A program made the position numbers and the translations under genes. From positions 434,001 through 498,000 of the forward strand of contig NZ_CADESW010000001.1 of the NCBI RefSeq assembly GCF_902830275.1: DNA of 64,000 nucleotides. The letters run 5' to 3'. The DNA is from Burkholderia stagnalis (GTDB taxonomy: Bacteria; Pseudomonadota; Gammaproteobacteria; Burkholderiales; Burkholderiaceae). Shown piece by piece: positions 54,928-63,018 of this stretch. The notes beneath the pieces were generated by a model. It had not been told where the DNA came from, searched no databases, and saw only the letters and a program-made list of their open reading frames with translations. Each line of letters opens with the position of its first letter. The first letter of the stretch is position 1.

Positions 54928-55677
54928 GAAGTTCTCCTCTGGATGATCGGGTGGTGGGGCCGCGCGGGCGCGGCGCCGGCGCGCCGCTCGCGCGTGCACC
55001 GTCGATGAGCCGCTATTCTGGGCCGGCGGCGCGCGGCGGTCCATTCGGCCATTCGATCTATCCCGACGGCGCCTCGACCACCACGCCAGCGTGCCCGCCC
55101 ACGCCATGCCCGCAACCCAGCCTGCAGTGTGCGCGGCCGGCGCGACCGGGCCGCCGAGCCATGCCGCCTGCTCGGCCTGCGCACCGTGCAGCCCCTGCCA
55201 GCCGACCCGCACGGCCAGCGCGACGAGCGCGGCGAGCGCGATCCCCGCCGGAATGCGTCGGCCCGCCGCCGCCATCAGCGCGCAGGCCGCCGCGCCGTAG
55301 ACGACGCCCGACAAGCCCGCGTAACGCGTGAGCTGCGGCGCACCGAACCACAGCCATCCGCCGGTTGCGCACGCAAGCACGGCGATCGTGCGCACGCCGC
55401 CCGCGTCACGCCCGGCAAGCCATGCGCACGCGGCAAGGCACGCAGCATCGAGCGAGGCATGCGCCCAGCCGAGATGCACGAATTGCCCGGTCACGATGCG
55501 CCACGCTTGCCCGGCCGCGATCGCCGCGCGGTCATGGACGAGCGCCTCGCGCAGCGGCGGCGGCAGGCACTGCAGGCCGAGCACGAGCACGCAGATCGCC
55601 AGCCAGCCGCGATCGGGCCGCATGCCGTTCCGGCCGGGCGCCGGGCATGTCGCTGTCGCGGGACGAATGTCGGTCAA
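54574..55677 (-). CDS. rrtA: Rhombosortase, frame open into the YciI-like domain
   Basis: Residues 1-210 (DNA about 55048-55677) are a small rhomboid-like protease with six hydrophobic helices, catalytic Ser in RYAGLSGVVYGAAA and His in APAAHTAGWVAGMAW, the rhombosortase pattern. No stop follows: the frame passes an Arg/Ala/Pro-rich stretch and enters the YciI-like domain, giving 367 aa. Either a true fusion or an internal restart at 54927. The start is a TTG at 55677 (GGGAG at 8 nt) or the ATG at 55623. It is divergent from a nuclease with a GlyGly-CTERM-like tail, its likely substrate. Confidence 0.7.
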   Translation of the reverse strand: MTDIRPATATCPAPGRNGMRPDRGWLAICVLVLGLQCLPPPLREALVHDRAAIAAGQAWRIVTGQFVHLGWAHASLDAACLAACAWLAGRDAGGVRTIAVLACATGGWLWFGAPQLTRYAGLSGVVYGAAACALMAAAGRRIPAGIALAALVALAVRVGWQGLHGAQAEQAAWLGGPVAPAAHTAGWVAGMAWAGTLAWWSRRRRDRSNGRMDRRAPPAQNSGSSTVHARAARRRRARAAPPPDHPEENFMAYMLLIVEPTGQRAERTLAEGQALYARMQDFAAGLKARGVLRAVESLESSERGTRVQVRDGETRLIDGPFAEAKEMVGGFFLVDVDTHAQALEIARQCPAAQWCTVEVRAVGPCFL

Positions 55678-55831
55678 TGCACGCGCTCCCGGGAATCACA
55701 CGAATCCGCACGATACCCGGCGCGGGCCGCCGGCCACCCCTTGGCCGAACGGCCAGTTCCGGTCATTTCATGACGGTTTGCTGTCACCATGCGCCCGACA
55801 CCTTTCATTTTCTTTTCATCCGGGTCCGCCC

Positions 55832-57775
55832 ATGCGCCGCTTGCTGCCGTCCCTCTCCCTGGCCGTCTCACTCGCCATGTCACCCGCGGCGCTCGCGGCC
55901 GCGCCGCCCGTCAGCGCCGGCTGCGGCGGCGCGACGACACGGATCGCCGATATCCAGGGCGGCAGCGGCCCATCGCCGCTGGCCGGGCAGACGACGTCGA
56001 TCGAAGCCGTCGTCACCGCGGAGTTCGGGGGCGCCGACGGCTTCGGCGGGTTCTTCGTCCAGCAGGCCGATGCGCAGCGCCAGCACCGCCCCGGCGTGTC
56101 GGAAGGCCTGTTCGTCTATGCGCCGAAGGTGCGCGCCTCGGCCGGCGACCTCGTCCATGTGACCGGCAGGGTCGACGAGAAATTCGGCCAGACGCAGCTC
56201 ACTTTGTCGGGCGGCATTGCCGTCTGCGCGCGCGGGCAGGCCGTCACACCCGCGACGCTGACATTGCCGGTCGACACCGCGTCCGCGTTCGCCGCCTACG
56301 AAGGGATGCTGGTGCGGCTGCCGCAGACGCTGACGGTCAGCGACACCTACGAACTCGGCCGCTACGGCAGCATCGCGCTCAGCAACGGCCGGCTGCGCAC
56401 GCCGACCCATCTCGTCGAGCCGGCCCGGGCCGCTGCGCAGGCCAACGTGAACGCGCGCAACCGGATCGTGCTCGACGACGGCTCCAGCCGGCAGAATCCG
56501 GCCACCGCGCCCTATCCGCCCCCCGCGCTGAGCGCCGCGAACACGCTGCGCGCCGGCTATACGGTGCGCGGCGTCGAAGGCGTGCTCGAGATGCGTCACG
56601 ATACATGGCGGCTGCAGCCGGTGCCGGGTGCGCCGCCGCCCGTGTTCCAGCCTGCAGGCAATCCGCGGGCCGGCGCGCCCGCGCGGCACGCCGCGGCCGA
56701 TCTGCGAGTGGCGTCGTTCAACGTGTTCAACTACTTCAACGGCGACGGGCACGGCGGCGGCTTCGACGATCCCGCCAACCGCGGCGCGAGATCGCAGGCC
56801 GCGTTCGCCCGGCAGGAAGCGAAGATCGTCACGGCACTGCGTGCGCTGCGCGCGGACGTGATCGGCCTGATGGAGATCGCGAACAACGGCTACGGCGACG
56901 CGAGCGCGATACGGCGCCTCGCCGCGCAGCTCGGCGACAGTTGGCGCGTGGTCGAGCCGGACACGCCGCACCTCGGCGGCGACGCAATCGCGGTCGCGCT
57001 GCTCTACGACAGCCGCACGGTCGAGCCGGCCGGGCACGCGGCCACGCTCGCGCTCGACAGCCTGAACCGCCAGCCGCTCGCGCAGACGTTCCGGCGCATC
57101 GGCGGCACGCATGCCGTCACGGTCGCGGTCAATCACCTGAAATCGAAGAACTGCCCGCACGCGAGCGGCGCCGATCTCGACCAGGCGGACGGCCAGGGCT
57201 GCTGGAACGCAGCGCGCACGCGCGCAGCCGAACGCATCGCCGACTGGCTCGCGGCCACGCCGACGGGCGCCGCGGCCGACGGCGTGCTGTTGATCGGCGA
57301 CCTGAACAGCTATGCGAAGGAAGACCCGATCCGCGCACTCGAAGCACGCGGCTACGTGAATCTCGCCGCGCGCTGGCTCCGCGACGAGGCGTACAGCTAC
57401 GTATACGGCGGCGAGGCCGGCTACCTCGATCACGCGCTTGCGACACCGGCGCTCGCGGCACGCGTGAAGGCCGTGCACTACTGGCACATCAACGCGGACG
57501 AACCGATCGCGCTGCAATACACACTGGATTACAAGACACCGGAGCAGCAATCCAGCTACTACGCGCCGGATTCGTACCGCTCGTCGGACCATGATCCGGT
57601 CGTGATCGATCTCTCGCTCGCGGAGCGCGATATGCCGCCCACGCCGGATGGCAACACGACCGGCGCAGCCGCTGCCGGCCCGACGAGCACAGGCAGCGTG
57701 GACGCCGGGCTGCTCGCCACGCTCGCGGCAGCCGCCGTCGGCACGGCTGTGTGGCGCACGCGCGGCCGCGCATGA
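55832..57775 (+). CDS. ExeM/NucH-type extracellular nuclease with GlyGly-CTERM-like tail
   Basis: Product of 647 aa. Signal peptide (SLSLAVSLAMSPAALAAA), an OB-like domain with TRIADIQGGSGPSPLAGQ, and an endonuclease/exonuclease/phosphatase domain (LRVASFNVFNYFNGDG, VIGLMEIANNGYGD, LLIGDLNSYAKEDPI, RSSDHDPVVIDL). The C-terminus has a Gly/Ser-Thr stretch (GPTSTGSVDAG), one hydrophobic helix and WRTRGRA, the tripartite layout of GlyGly-CTERM sorting signals. It should degrade extracellular DNA after rhombosortase processing. The gene pair is divergent, 154 bp apart. Confidence 0.88.
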   Translation: MRRLLPSLSLAVSLAMSPAALAAAPPVSAGCGGATTRIADIQGGSGPSPLAGQTTSIEAVVTAEFGGADGFGGFFVQQADAQRQHRPGVSEGLFVYAPKVRASAGDLVHVTGRVDEKFGQTQLTLSGGIAVCARGQAVTPATLTLPVDTASAFAAYEGMLVRLPQTLTVSDTYELGRYGSIALSNGRLRTPTHLVEPARAAAQANVNARNRIVLDDGSSRQNPATAPYPPPALSAANTLRAGYTVRGVEGVLEMRHDTWRLQPVPGAPPPVFQPAGNPRAGAPARHAAADLRVASFNVFNYFNGDGHGGGFDDPANRGARSQAAFARQEAKIVTALRALRADVIGLMEIANNGYGDASAIRRLAAQLGDSWRVVEPDTPHLGGDAIAVALLYDSRTVEPAGHAATLALDSLNRQPLAQTFRRIGGTHAVTVAVNHLKSKNCPHASGADLDQADGQGCWNAARTRAAERIADWLAATPTGAAADGVLLIGDLNSYAKEDPIRALEARGYVNLAARWLRDEAYSYVYGGEAGYLDHALATPALAARVKAVHYWHINADEPIALQYTLDYKTPEQQSSYYAPDSYRSSDHDPVVIDLSLAERDMPPTPDGNTTGAAAAGPTSTGSVDAGLLATLAAAAVGTAVWRTRGRA

Positions 57776-58090
57776 TCGACTGCGCCCTTCGCTGCGCGCC
57801 CGCGGGCAAACATGCGAAGCGCCGAAATTACCGGCACACCTTACAAATCGCGTCACATTTACCTGCACCAAGCGCACGGCCCGGCACGCGCCCGCGCCAT
57901 TTGCAACAAAACCGCACCGGCGGAGAAAAAAAATCCTCCCGCTGTCGGCCAAGCCTGGCGGGGCTTTCCGCCCGGTACTCCGACGAAACTGAAAGCTTGC
58001 CTCGAAACTCCCCCGCACTGCGCGAATCACACAGATTGCAGCGATTCTTCTTATCTTCAAATTGGCCTGATTCCAAGGAGGATGATGATC
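57776..58090. other. Intergenic region before the DUF883 gene
   Basis: 315 bp with moderate AT content and an A-run near 57925-57932. No gene, terminator or defensible promoter pair was found; the promoter of the DUF883-lipoprotein pair must lie here. Confidence 0.4.
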
Positions 58091-58477
58091 ATGGCGCTCA
58101 CCGACTCGCTCGAACACAAGCTTGACCGCGGCCTGTCCGACATCCGGCGCACCGGCCGCCGCATGGGACGCCACACCCGGGCCGCCGTGCGCGACCTGCA
58201 TGCGGACGTGCAGGACGATCTGCGCGAACTCGTCGACGAACTCGACGATCTGCTGAAGAACGACGGCGACGGCGATATCGCCGCGTTGCGCAAGCGCGTG
58301 CAGGCGCGTCTCGACGAGGCGCGCAGCACGCTCGACCTCGCGTCGCATTCCGCGGCCGCCCGGCTGCGCGATTCCGCCGAACGCGTGTCGCAGGCCGTGC
58401 ACGACAACCCGTGGCAAACCGCGGGCGTGGTCGCCGGCGTCGCATTCGTCGCGGGCCTGCTGCTCGCCCGCCGCTGA
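58091..58477 (+). CDS. DUF883 (ElaB/YqjD-like) membrane-anchored protein
   Basis: Product of 128 aa. A long charged amphipathic region (about 10-100, with LHADVQDDLRELVDELDDLL) is followed by one C-terminal helix in AGVVAGVAFVAGLLLARR. ElaB/YqjD-type proteins sit in the inner membrane and bind ribosomes in stationary phase. Upstream ATGs at 58082 and 58085 crowd the AAGGAGG site; the ATG at 58091, 9 nt after it, is preferred. The lipoprotein gene follows after 49 bp. Confidence 0.88.
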   Translation: MALTDSLEHKLDRGLSDIRRTGRRMGRHTRAAVRDLHADVQDDLRELVDELDDLLKNDGDGDIAALRKRVQARLDEARSTLDLASHSAAARLRDSAERVSQAVHDNPWQTAGVVAGVAFVAGLLLARR

Positions 58478-58526
58478 TCCCCCCGGCATCCCGCCACGCT
58501 CAACCAGACAACGAAGGAGAACAAGC

Positions 58527-59111
58527 ATGAATAAGACGCTCGTCATGAAAGCTGCTGCCGCCGTCGTGCTCGGCGGTCTCACCCTCGCCGGCTGCACCAC
58601 CACGCCCGACAAGAGCCCACCCGCCGCCGCGAGCGCATCGAAGCGCGAATCGATCGACGCAAACGTGAACGCGACGCTGTCGCGCCTCTATTCGACGGTG
58701 CCGGGCTCGCGCGAACTGGTCGGGAAATCGCGCGGCGTGCTGGTGTTCCCGAATGTGCTGCAGGCTGGCCTGATCATCGGTGGCCAGTCCGGCAACGGCG
58801 CGCTGCGCGTCGGCGGCAGCACGGTCGGCTACTACAACACGTCGTCGCTGTCGGTCGGCCTGCAGGCCGGCGCGCAGTCGAAGGCGATCGTGTTCCTGTT
58901 CATGACGCAGGATGCGCTCGACACGTTCCGCAAGCGGGACGGCTGGTCGGCCGGCGCCGACGCGTCGGTCGCGGTCGTCAAGGTGGGCGCGAACGGCGCG
59001 GTCGACACGACCACGGCCACCGCGCCGGTCCAGGTGCTGGTGCTGACCAACGCGGGCCTGATGGGCGACCTGTCGGTGAACGGCACGAAGGTCACGAAGC
59101 TCGACCTCTGA
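58527..59111 (+). CDS. YSC84/SYLF-domain lipoprotein
   Basis: Product of 194 aa. Lipoprotein signal with LAGC at Cys23, then a SYLF (YSC84) domain: SRELVGKSRGVLVFPNVLQ, GGQSGNGALRVGG and SVGLQAGAQSKAIVFLFM. Such proteins are abundant, probably outer-membrane-anchored lipid-binding lipoproteins in Burkholderia. AAGGAGAA precedes the ATG. A terminator lies 36 bp after the stop. Confidence 0.9.
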   Translation: MNKTLVMKAAAAVVLGGLTLAGCTTTPDKSPPAAASASKRESIDANVNATLSRLYSTVPGSRELVGKSRGVLVFPNVLQAGLIIGGQSGNGALRVGGSTVGYYNTSSLSVGLQAGAQSKAIVFLFMTQDALDTFRKRDGWSAGADASVAVVKVGANGAVDTTTATAPVQVLVLTNAGLMGDLSVNGTKVTKLDL

Positions 59112-59146
59112 CGCGACGCGGCCGTGCGCCGTGTTCGCTTTCCGGC

Positions 59147-59174
59147 AACGCCGCGGCTTCGGCCGCGGCGTTTT
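59147..59174 (+). terminator. Rho-independent terminator after the SYLF lipoprotein
   Basis: Perfect 10-bp stem ACGCCGCGGC/GCCGCGGCGT with a stable TTCG tetraloop and a four-T run. Confidence 0.85.
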
Positions 59175-59290
59175 CGCGCGTGCGCCGCCCCCGGCACCTA
59201 TGACTGACGCGGCTTTGCGGGCATACTCCGGTTCGAGCCGTCCCGGCCGTGCGCCGGGCTTCCAGATTTCACCCTCACGCGAATGCCACC

Positions 59291-60343
59291 ATGGTTAGCG
59301 GAAACGACCACCAAAAATTCTTCCACCTGCTGCTGTTCGTCGTCACCGTAGGACTCTGCTGGATCCTCACGCCGTTCTTCGGCGCGCTCTTCTGGGGCAC
59401 CATCCTGGCGATCCTGTTCCAGCCCGTGCAGCGCTGGCTGGCCGCGCGCTTCGGCAAGCGGCGCAATCTCGCCGCACTCCTGACGATGACCCTGATCATC
59501 CTGATCGTGATCCTGCCGCTCGTGTTCGTCGCCGCGACGCTCGCGCAGGAAATCGCGTACGTATACCAGGAGATCAAGACCGCGCAGCCGAACTACACGC
59601 AGTACTACCAGGACATCATCCACGCGCTGCCGACGTCGATCCAGCGGCTGCTCGCGAAGTACGGCCTGACCAATCTCCCCGGCATCCAGAAGAAGCTGAC
59701 CGACGGCGCCGCGCAGATCAGCCAGTTCGTCGCGGCCCAGGCCTACGTGATCGGCCAGAACACGTTCCAGTTCGTGATCAGCTTCGGCGTGATGCTGTAC
59801 ATGGTGTTCTTCCTGCTGCGCGACGGCGGCGAGATCGGCCGCCGCGTGCGCCGCGCGCTGCCGCTCGACGACGAGCACAAGCAGCTGCTGCTGTCGAAGT
59901 TCACGACGGTCGTGCGCGCGACCGTGAAGGGCAACATCGCGGTCGCGCTCGTGCAGGGCATGCTCGGCGGGCTGATCTTCTGGATCCTCGGGATCGAGGG
60001 CGTGGTGCTGTGGGGCTCGCTGATGGCGTTCCTGTCGCTGCTGCCCGCGATCGGCGCGGGCCTCGTCTGGGTGCCGGCCGCGATCTACTTCCTGATGATC
60101 GACGAGATCTGGAAGTGCGTGATCCTGGTGGCGTTCTGCGTCGGCGTGATCGGGCTCGTCGACAACCTGCTGCGGCCGATCCTCGTCGGCAAGGACACCA
60201 AGATGCCCGACTGGGTCGTGCTGATCTCGACGCTCGGCGGGATGGCGCTGTTCGGCATCAACGGCTTCGTGATCGGGCCGCTGATCGCCGCGCTGTTCAT
60301 GGCCAGCTGGGATATCTTCGCGCGCGGCGAACAGGGCGAGTAA
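59291..60343 (+). CDS. AI-2E family (PerM/YdiK-like) permease
   Basis: Product of 350 aa with about eight hydrophobic helices in the AI-2E transporter pattern: FFGALFWGTILAILFQPVQRW, LPLVFVAATLAQEIAYVYQE, VQGMLGGLIFWILGIEG and the C-terminal PILVGKDTKMPDWVVLIST. Substrates of this family vary and cannot be read here. The ATG at 59291 has only a weak ribosome site. Confidence 0.88.
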   Translation: MVSGNDHQKFFHLLLFVVTVGLCWILTPFFGALFWGTILAILFQPVQRWLAARFGKRRNLAALLTMTLIILIVILPLVFVAATLAQEIAYVYQEIKTAQPNYTQYYQDIIHALPTSIQRLLAKYGLTNLPGIQKKLTDGAAQISQFVAAQAYVIGQNTFQFVISFGVMLYMVFFLLRDGGEIGRRVRRALPLDDEHKQLLLSKFTTVVRATVKGNIAVALVQGMLGGLIFWILGIEGVVLWGSLMAFLSLLPAIGAGLVWVPAAIYFLMIDEIWKCVILVAFCVGVIGLVDNLLRPILVGKDTKMPDWVVLISTLGGMALFGINGFVIGPLIAALFMASWDIFARGEQGE

Positions 60344-60380
60344 TGGGCGCGGCCCTGACAGGGCCGCCGCCGCCCATCCG

Positions 60381-60854
60381 TCACGGATGGAGAATCTTCA
60401 GCACGACCGGGCCGGCCGCGTCCGCATCCGACGCGGCCACCGTCATCGTTCCGCCATACGGCCCAACCCGATACGCGCCGTCCGGCCGCGGCAGCTCATG
60501 CCGCTGACCGGCCGCATCGCGCCACGTCGCACGAATATCCGCGCCCGGCTGCACGCTCAGCGGCGCCCCGTGTGCGTCGGCCAGCACGACGCGTGCGCCC
60601 GGCAGCCGCCGGTCATGCGCATCGAACGTCACGTCCGCCGACGCGCCGCGCGCATCGTGACGCACCGCGCCGGACGGCGCCACGAGCGTCACGTCGTATC
60701 GATCGACGAGCGTCCCCGAGAATCGCACCACGCCGCCCGCTGCGTGCCGCTCCGCCGCCCATGCGCCCGATGCGCCGAACGCCATGCACGCGATGCACGC
60801 CGCGCCCGTTGCGCGCGCGATTGCCGTCGCCTTCCGCTGCCATGTCGTCCGCAT
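60381..60854 (-). CDS. Exported hypothetical protein
   Basis: Product of 157 aa. Signal peptide (AIARATGAACIACMAFGASGAWA) cut near AWA-AE, then a beta-rich domain beginning GGVVRFSGTLVDRYDV and ending PVVLKILHP, reminiscent of small fimbrial-like or immunoglobulin-like folds, but no family is claimed. The ATG at 60854 has GGAGGGCGAGGG directly upstream; an ATG at 60893 would misplace the signal. It converges on the permease gene with 37 bp between. Confidence 0.7.
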   Translation of the reverse strand: MRTTWQRKATAIARATGAACIACMAFGASGAWAAERHAAGGVVRFSGTLVDRYDVTLVAPSGAVRHDARGASADVTFDAHDRRLPGARVVLADAHGAPLSVQPGADIRATWRDAAGQRHELPRPDGAYRVGPYGGTMTVAASDADAAGPVVLKILHP

Positions 60855-61001
60855 CCCTCGCCCTCCTTCCGCCAACGCCTCGTATGTCGGCATTCACTGT
60901 ACGGAGATGCGTCAGGGCAAGATATCGGACTAGTCTGAAAAATGGATTCCGGGAATCGGACTACGCGTCGACATGACGATCGTTGACAGTCGGTCGCCCG
61001 C

Positions 61002-62018
61002 CTACGCCTGCGGATCGACCCGCAGCACGAGCTTGCCGCGGTGATCGCCGTCGAACAGGCGGTTCAGCACGTCGGGCGCGTTCTCGAGCCCGTCCGCGAC
61101 GGTTTCCTCGGCCTTGAGGCGGCCGTCCCGCAGCCAGCCGGCCAGCGTCTGCACGGCCTCGCGGCTCTTGCGGTAGTCGAGGATCAGGAAGCCGCGCATC
61201 GTCAGCCGCTTCGAGATCAGCACGCCGACGTCGTCGGCCGCGCGGCCGCTGTTGTAATTCGCGATCACGCCGCACAGCGCGACGCGCCCGCCGATCACCA
61301 TCCGCGACAGCACCGCGCGCATCACCTCGCCGCCGACGTTCTCGAAGTTCACGTGCACGCCGTCCGGCGTCGCCGCCTTCAGCTGCTCGCGGAAATCGTC
61401 GGCCTTGTAGTCGACCGCCGCGTCGAAGCCGAGCGTCTCCGTCAGGTAGCGGCACTTGTCCGGCCCGCCCGCGATGCCGACCACGCGCGCGCCGTGGATC
61501 TTGCCGATCTGCCCGGCGATCGACCCGACCGAGCCGGCCGCGGCCGACACGACGAGCGTCTCGCCCGGCTGCACCGGCGTGATCTCGGTCAGGCCGTAAT
61601 ACGCGGTCAGCCCGCTCATCCCGCATGCGCCGAGCAGCGTCGGCAGCGGCAGGCCGGACTGCGCGGGCAGCTTCACGAACTGCGCGGCCTGCTCGGCCGG
61701 CACGACCGCATAGTCCTGCCAGCCGACGAGCCCCTGCACGAGATCGCCCGGCGCGAACCCCGCCGCGCGCGACTCGACCACGCGCCCGATGCCGAGCGCG
61801 CGCATCACCTCGCCGATCGCGACGGGTGGCAGGTATTGCGGCACGTCGCTCATCCACACGCGGTTGGTCGGATCCATCGACAGGTACAGCACGCGCACCA
61901 GGATCTCGCCGTCGGCGAGCGCCGGCACCGGCGTCTCGACCAGCGAGAAATGTTCGCGGCCCACGCGCCCTTGCGGGCGCGTCTTCAGCAGCAGTTGACG
62001 ATTGACTGGCGTCGACAC
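61002..62018 (-). CDS. NADP-dependent MDR oxidoreductase (CurA/leukotriene reductase-like)
   Basis: Product of 338 aa, zinc-free medium-chain reductase. Features are QLLLKTRPQGRVGREHFSLV, LSMDPTNRVWMSDVPQYLPP, ACGMSGLTAYYGLTEI, the NADP fold TLVVSAAAGSVGSIAGQIGK and NFENVGGEVMRAVL. Likely reduces an enone or similar double bond with NADPH. GGAGGAG lies 8 nt before a GTG at 62018, which is preferred; an ATG at 62033 overlaps that ribosome site. It follows the SDR gene, and the two may act on one substrate. Confidence 0.87.
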   Translation of the reverse strand: MSTPVNRQLLLKTRPQGRVGREHFSLVETPVPALADGEILVRVLYLSMDPTNRVWMSDVPQYLPPVAIGEVMRALGIGRVVESRAAGFAPGDLVQGLVGWQDYAVVPAEQAAQFVKLPAQSGLPLPTLLGACGMSGLTAYYGLTEITPVQPGETLVVSAAAGSVGSIAGQIGKIHGARVVGIAGGPDKCRYLTETLGFDAAVDYKADDFREQLKAATPDGVHVNFENVGGEVMRAVLSRMVIGGRVALCGVIANYNSGRAADDVGVLISKRLTMRGFLILDYRKSREAVQTLAGWLRDGRLKAEETVADGLENAPDVLNRLFDGDHRGKLVLRVDPQA

Positions 62019-62082
62019 GATGTTCTCCTCCATGGATGTCAGGCCGGGCACGACACCGGCGCGCCCGGGCGAAGCGCGCGCG

Positions 62083-62871
62083 TCACACCGCGCACATGCC
62101 GCCGTCGATCACCAGTTCGGCGGCCGTCACGAAGCGGCTCTCGTCGGACGCGAGATACACGGCCGCATGCGCGACGTCGTCCGGCTCGCCGAGCCGGCGC
62201 ATCGGGATGCCGCGCGCAAGCCGGCGCGTTGCGTCGCGCTCGCCGAGCTGCTTGAACAGCGGCTCGACGATCCCCGTGCGAATGAACGCCGGATGGATCG
62301 AATTGCAGCGCACGTCGAGCTCCTTGCGCGCGCAGTCGATCGCGATCGACTTGGTCAGCGACGCAACCGCCGCCTTCGACGTGTTGTACGCGGTGAACTC
62401 GGGTTCCACCTTGAACGCGGCCACCGACGAGATGTTGATGATCGACGCGGGCCGGCTCGCGCTCAGGTACGGCAGCGCGTACTTGCAGCCGAGCACGATG
62501 CTCTCGACGTTGATCTCCATCACGCGCCGCCACTCCTTCAGCTCGAGCTGGTCGAGCGCGCCGATCGAGCCGACGCCCGCGTTGTTGACGAGCACCGACA
62601 GGCCGCCCATCGCGTCGTTCGCCTGCGCGAGCAGCGCCTGCCAGCGTGCGTCGTCGCGCACGTCCTGCGTCGCGGCGAACGCGACCGGCGCCGCGTGGCC
62701 CGCGTTCAGCTCCTGCGCGAACGCGTCGAGCACCGCCGCGTCGGCAACATCCGTGAGGAACACCCGCGCGCCCTGCTCGACCATGCGGCGCGCGATCGCG
62801 CGGCCGAGGCCGCCCGCGGCGCCGGTGATGTACGCGCACTTGCCGGTGAGGCGTGAGGAAGCCACTGTCAT
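62083..62871 (-). CDS. Short-chain dehydrogenase/reductase
   Basis: Product of 262 aa, classical SDR. Cofactor motif [26 protein letters not shown], catalytic Ser in INISSVAAF and YxxxK in AYNTSKAAV, with the [18 protein letters not shown] stretch near the end. An Asp after the second beta strand (LTDVADA) suggests NAD rather than NADP. Substrate unknown. It precedes the MDR reductase gene by about 64 bp on the same strand. Confidence 0.9.
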   Translation of the reverse strand: MTVASSRLTGKCAYITGAAGGLGRAIARRMVEQGARVFLTDVADAAVLDAFAQELNAGHAAPVAFAATQDVRDDARWQALLAQANDAMGGLSVLVNNAGVGSIGALDQLELKEWRRVMEINVESIVLGCKYALPYLSASRPASIINISSVAAFKVEPEFTAYNTSKAAVASLTKSIAIDCARKELDVRCNSIHPAFIRTGIVEPLFKQLGERDATRRLARGIPMRRLGEPDDVAHAAVYLASDESRFVTAAELVIDGGMCAV

Positions 62872-63018
62872 CTGTCCCGCTCCTGTAATTGATTCGACGC
62901 CGCGGCAACCGACGCCCGGACAGCGTACGCGAATGCCGTCGATCGATGAAATGAATATTCGTTATGGCCGGTCATAGGCCGCGCTGATGACCGGCGGCGC
63001 GGCGCGCGCCCGCCCGCG

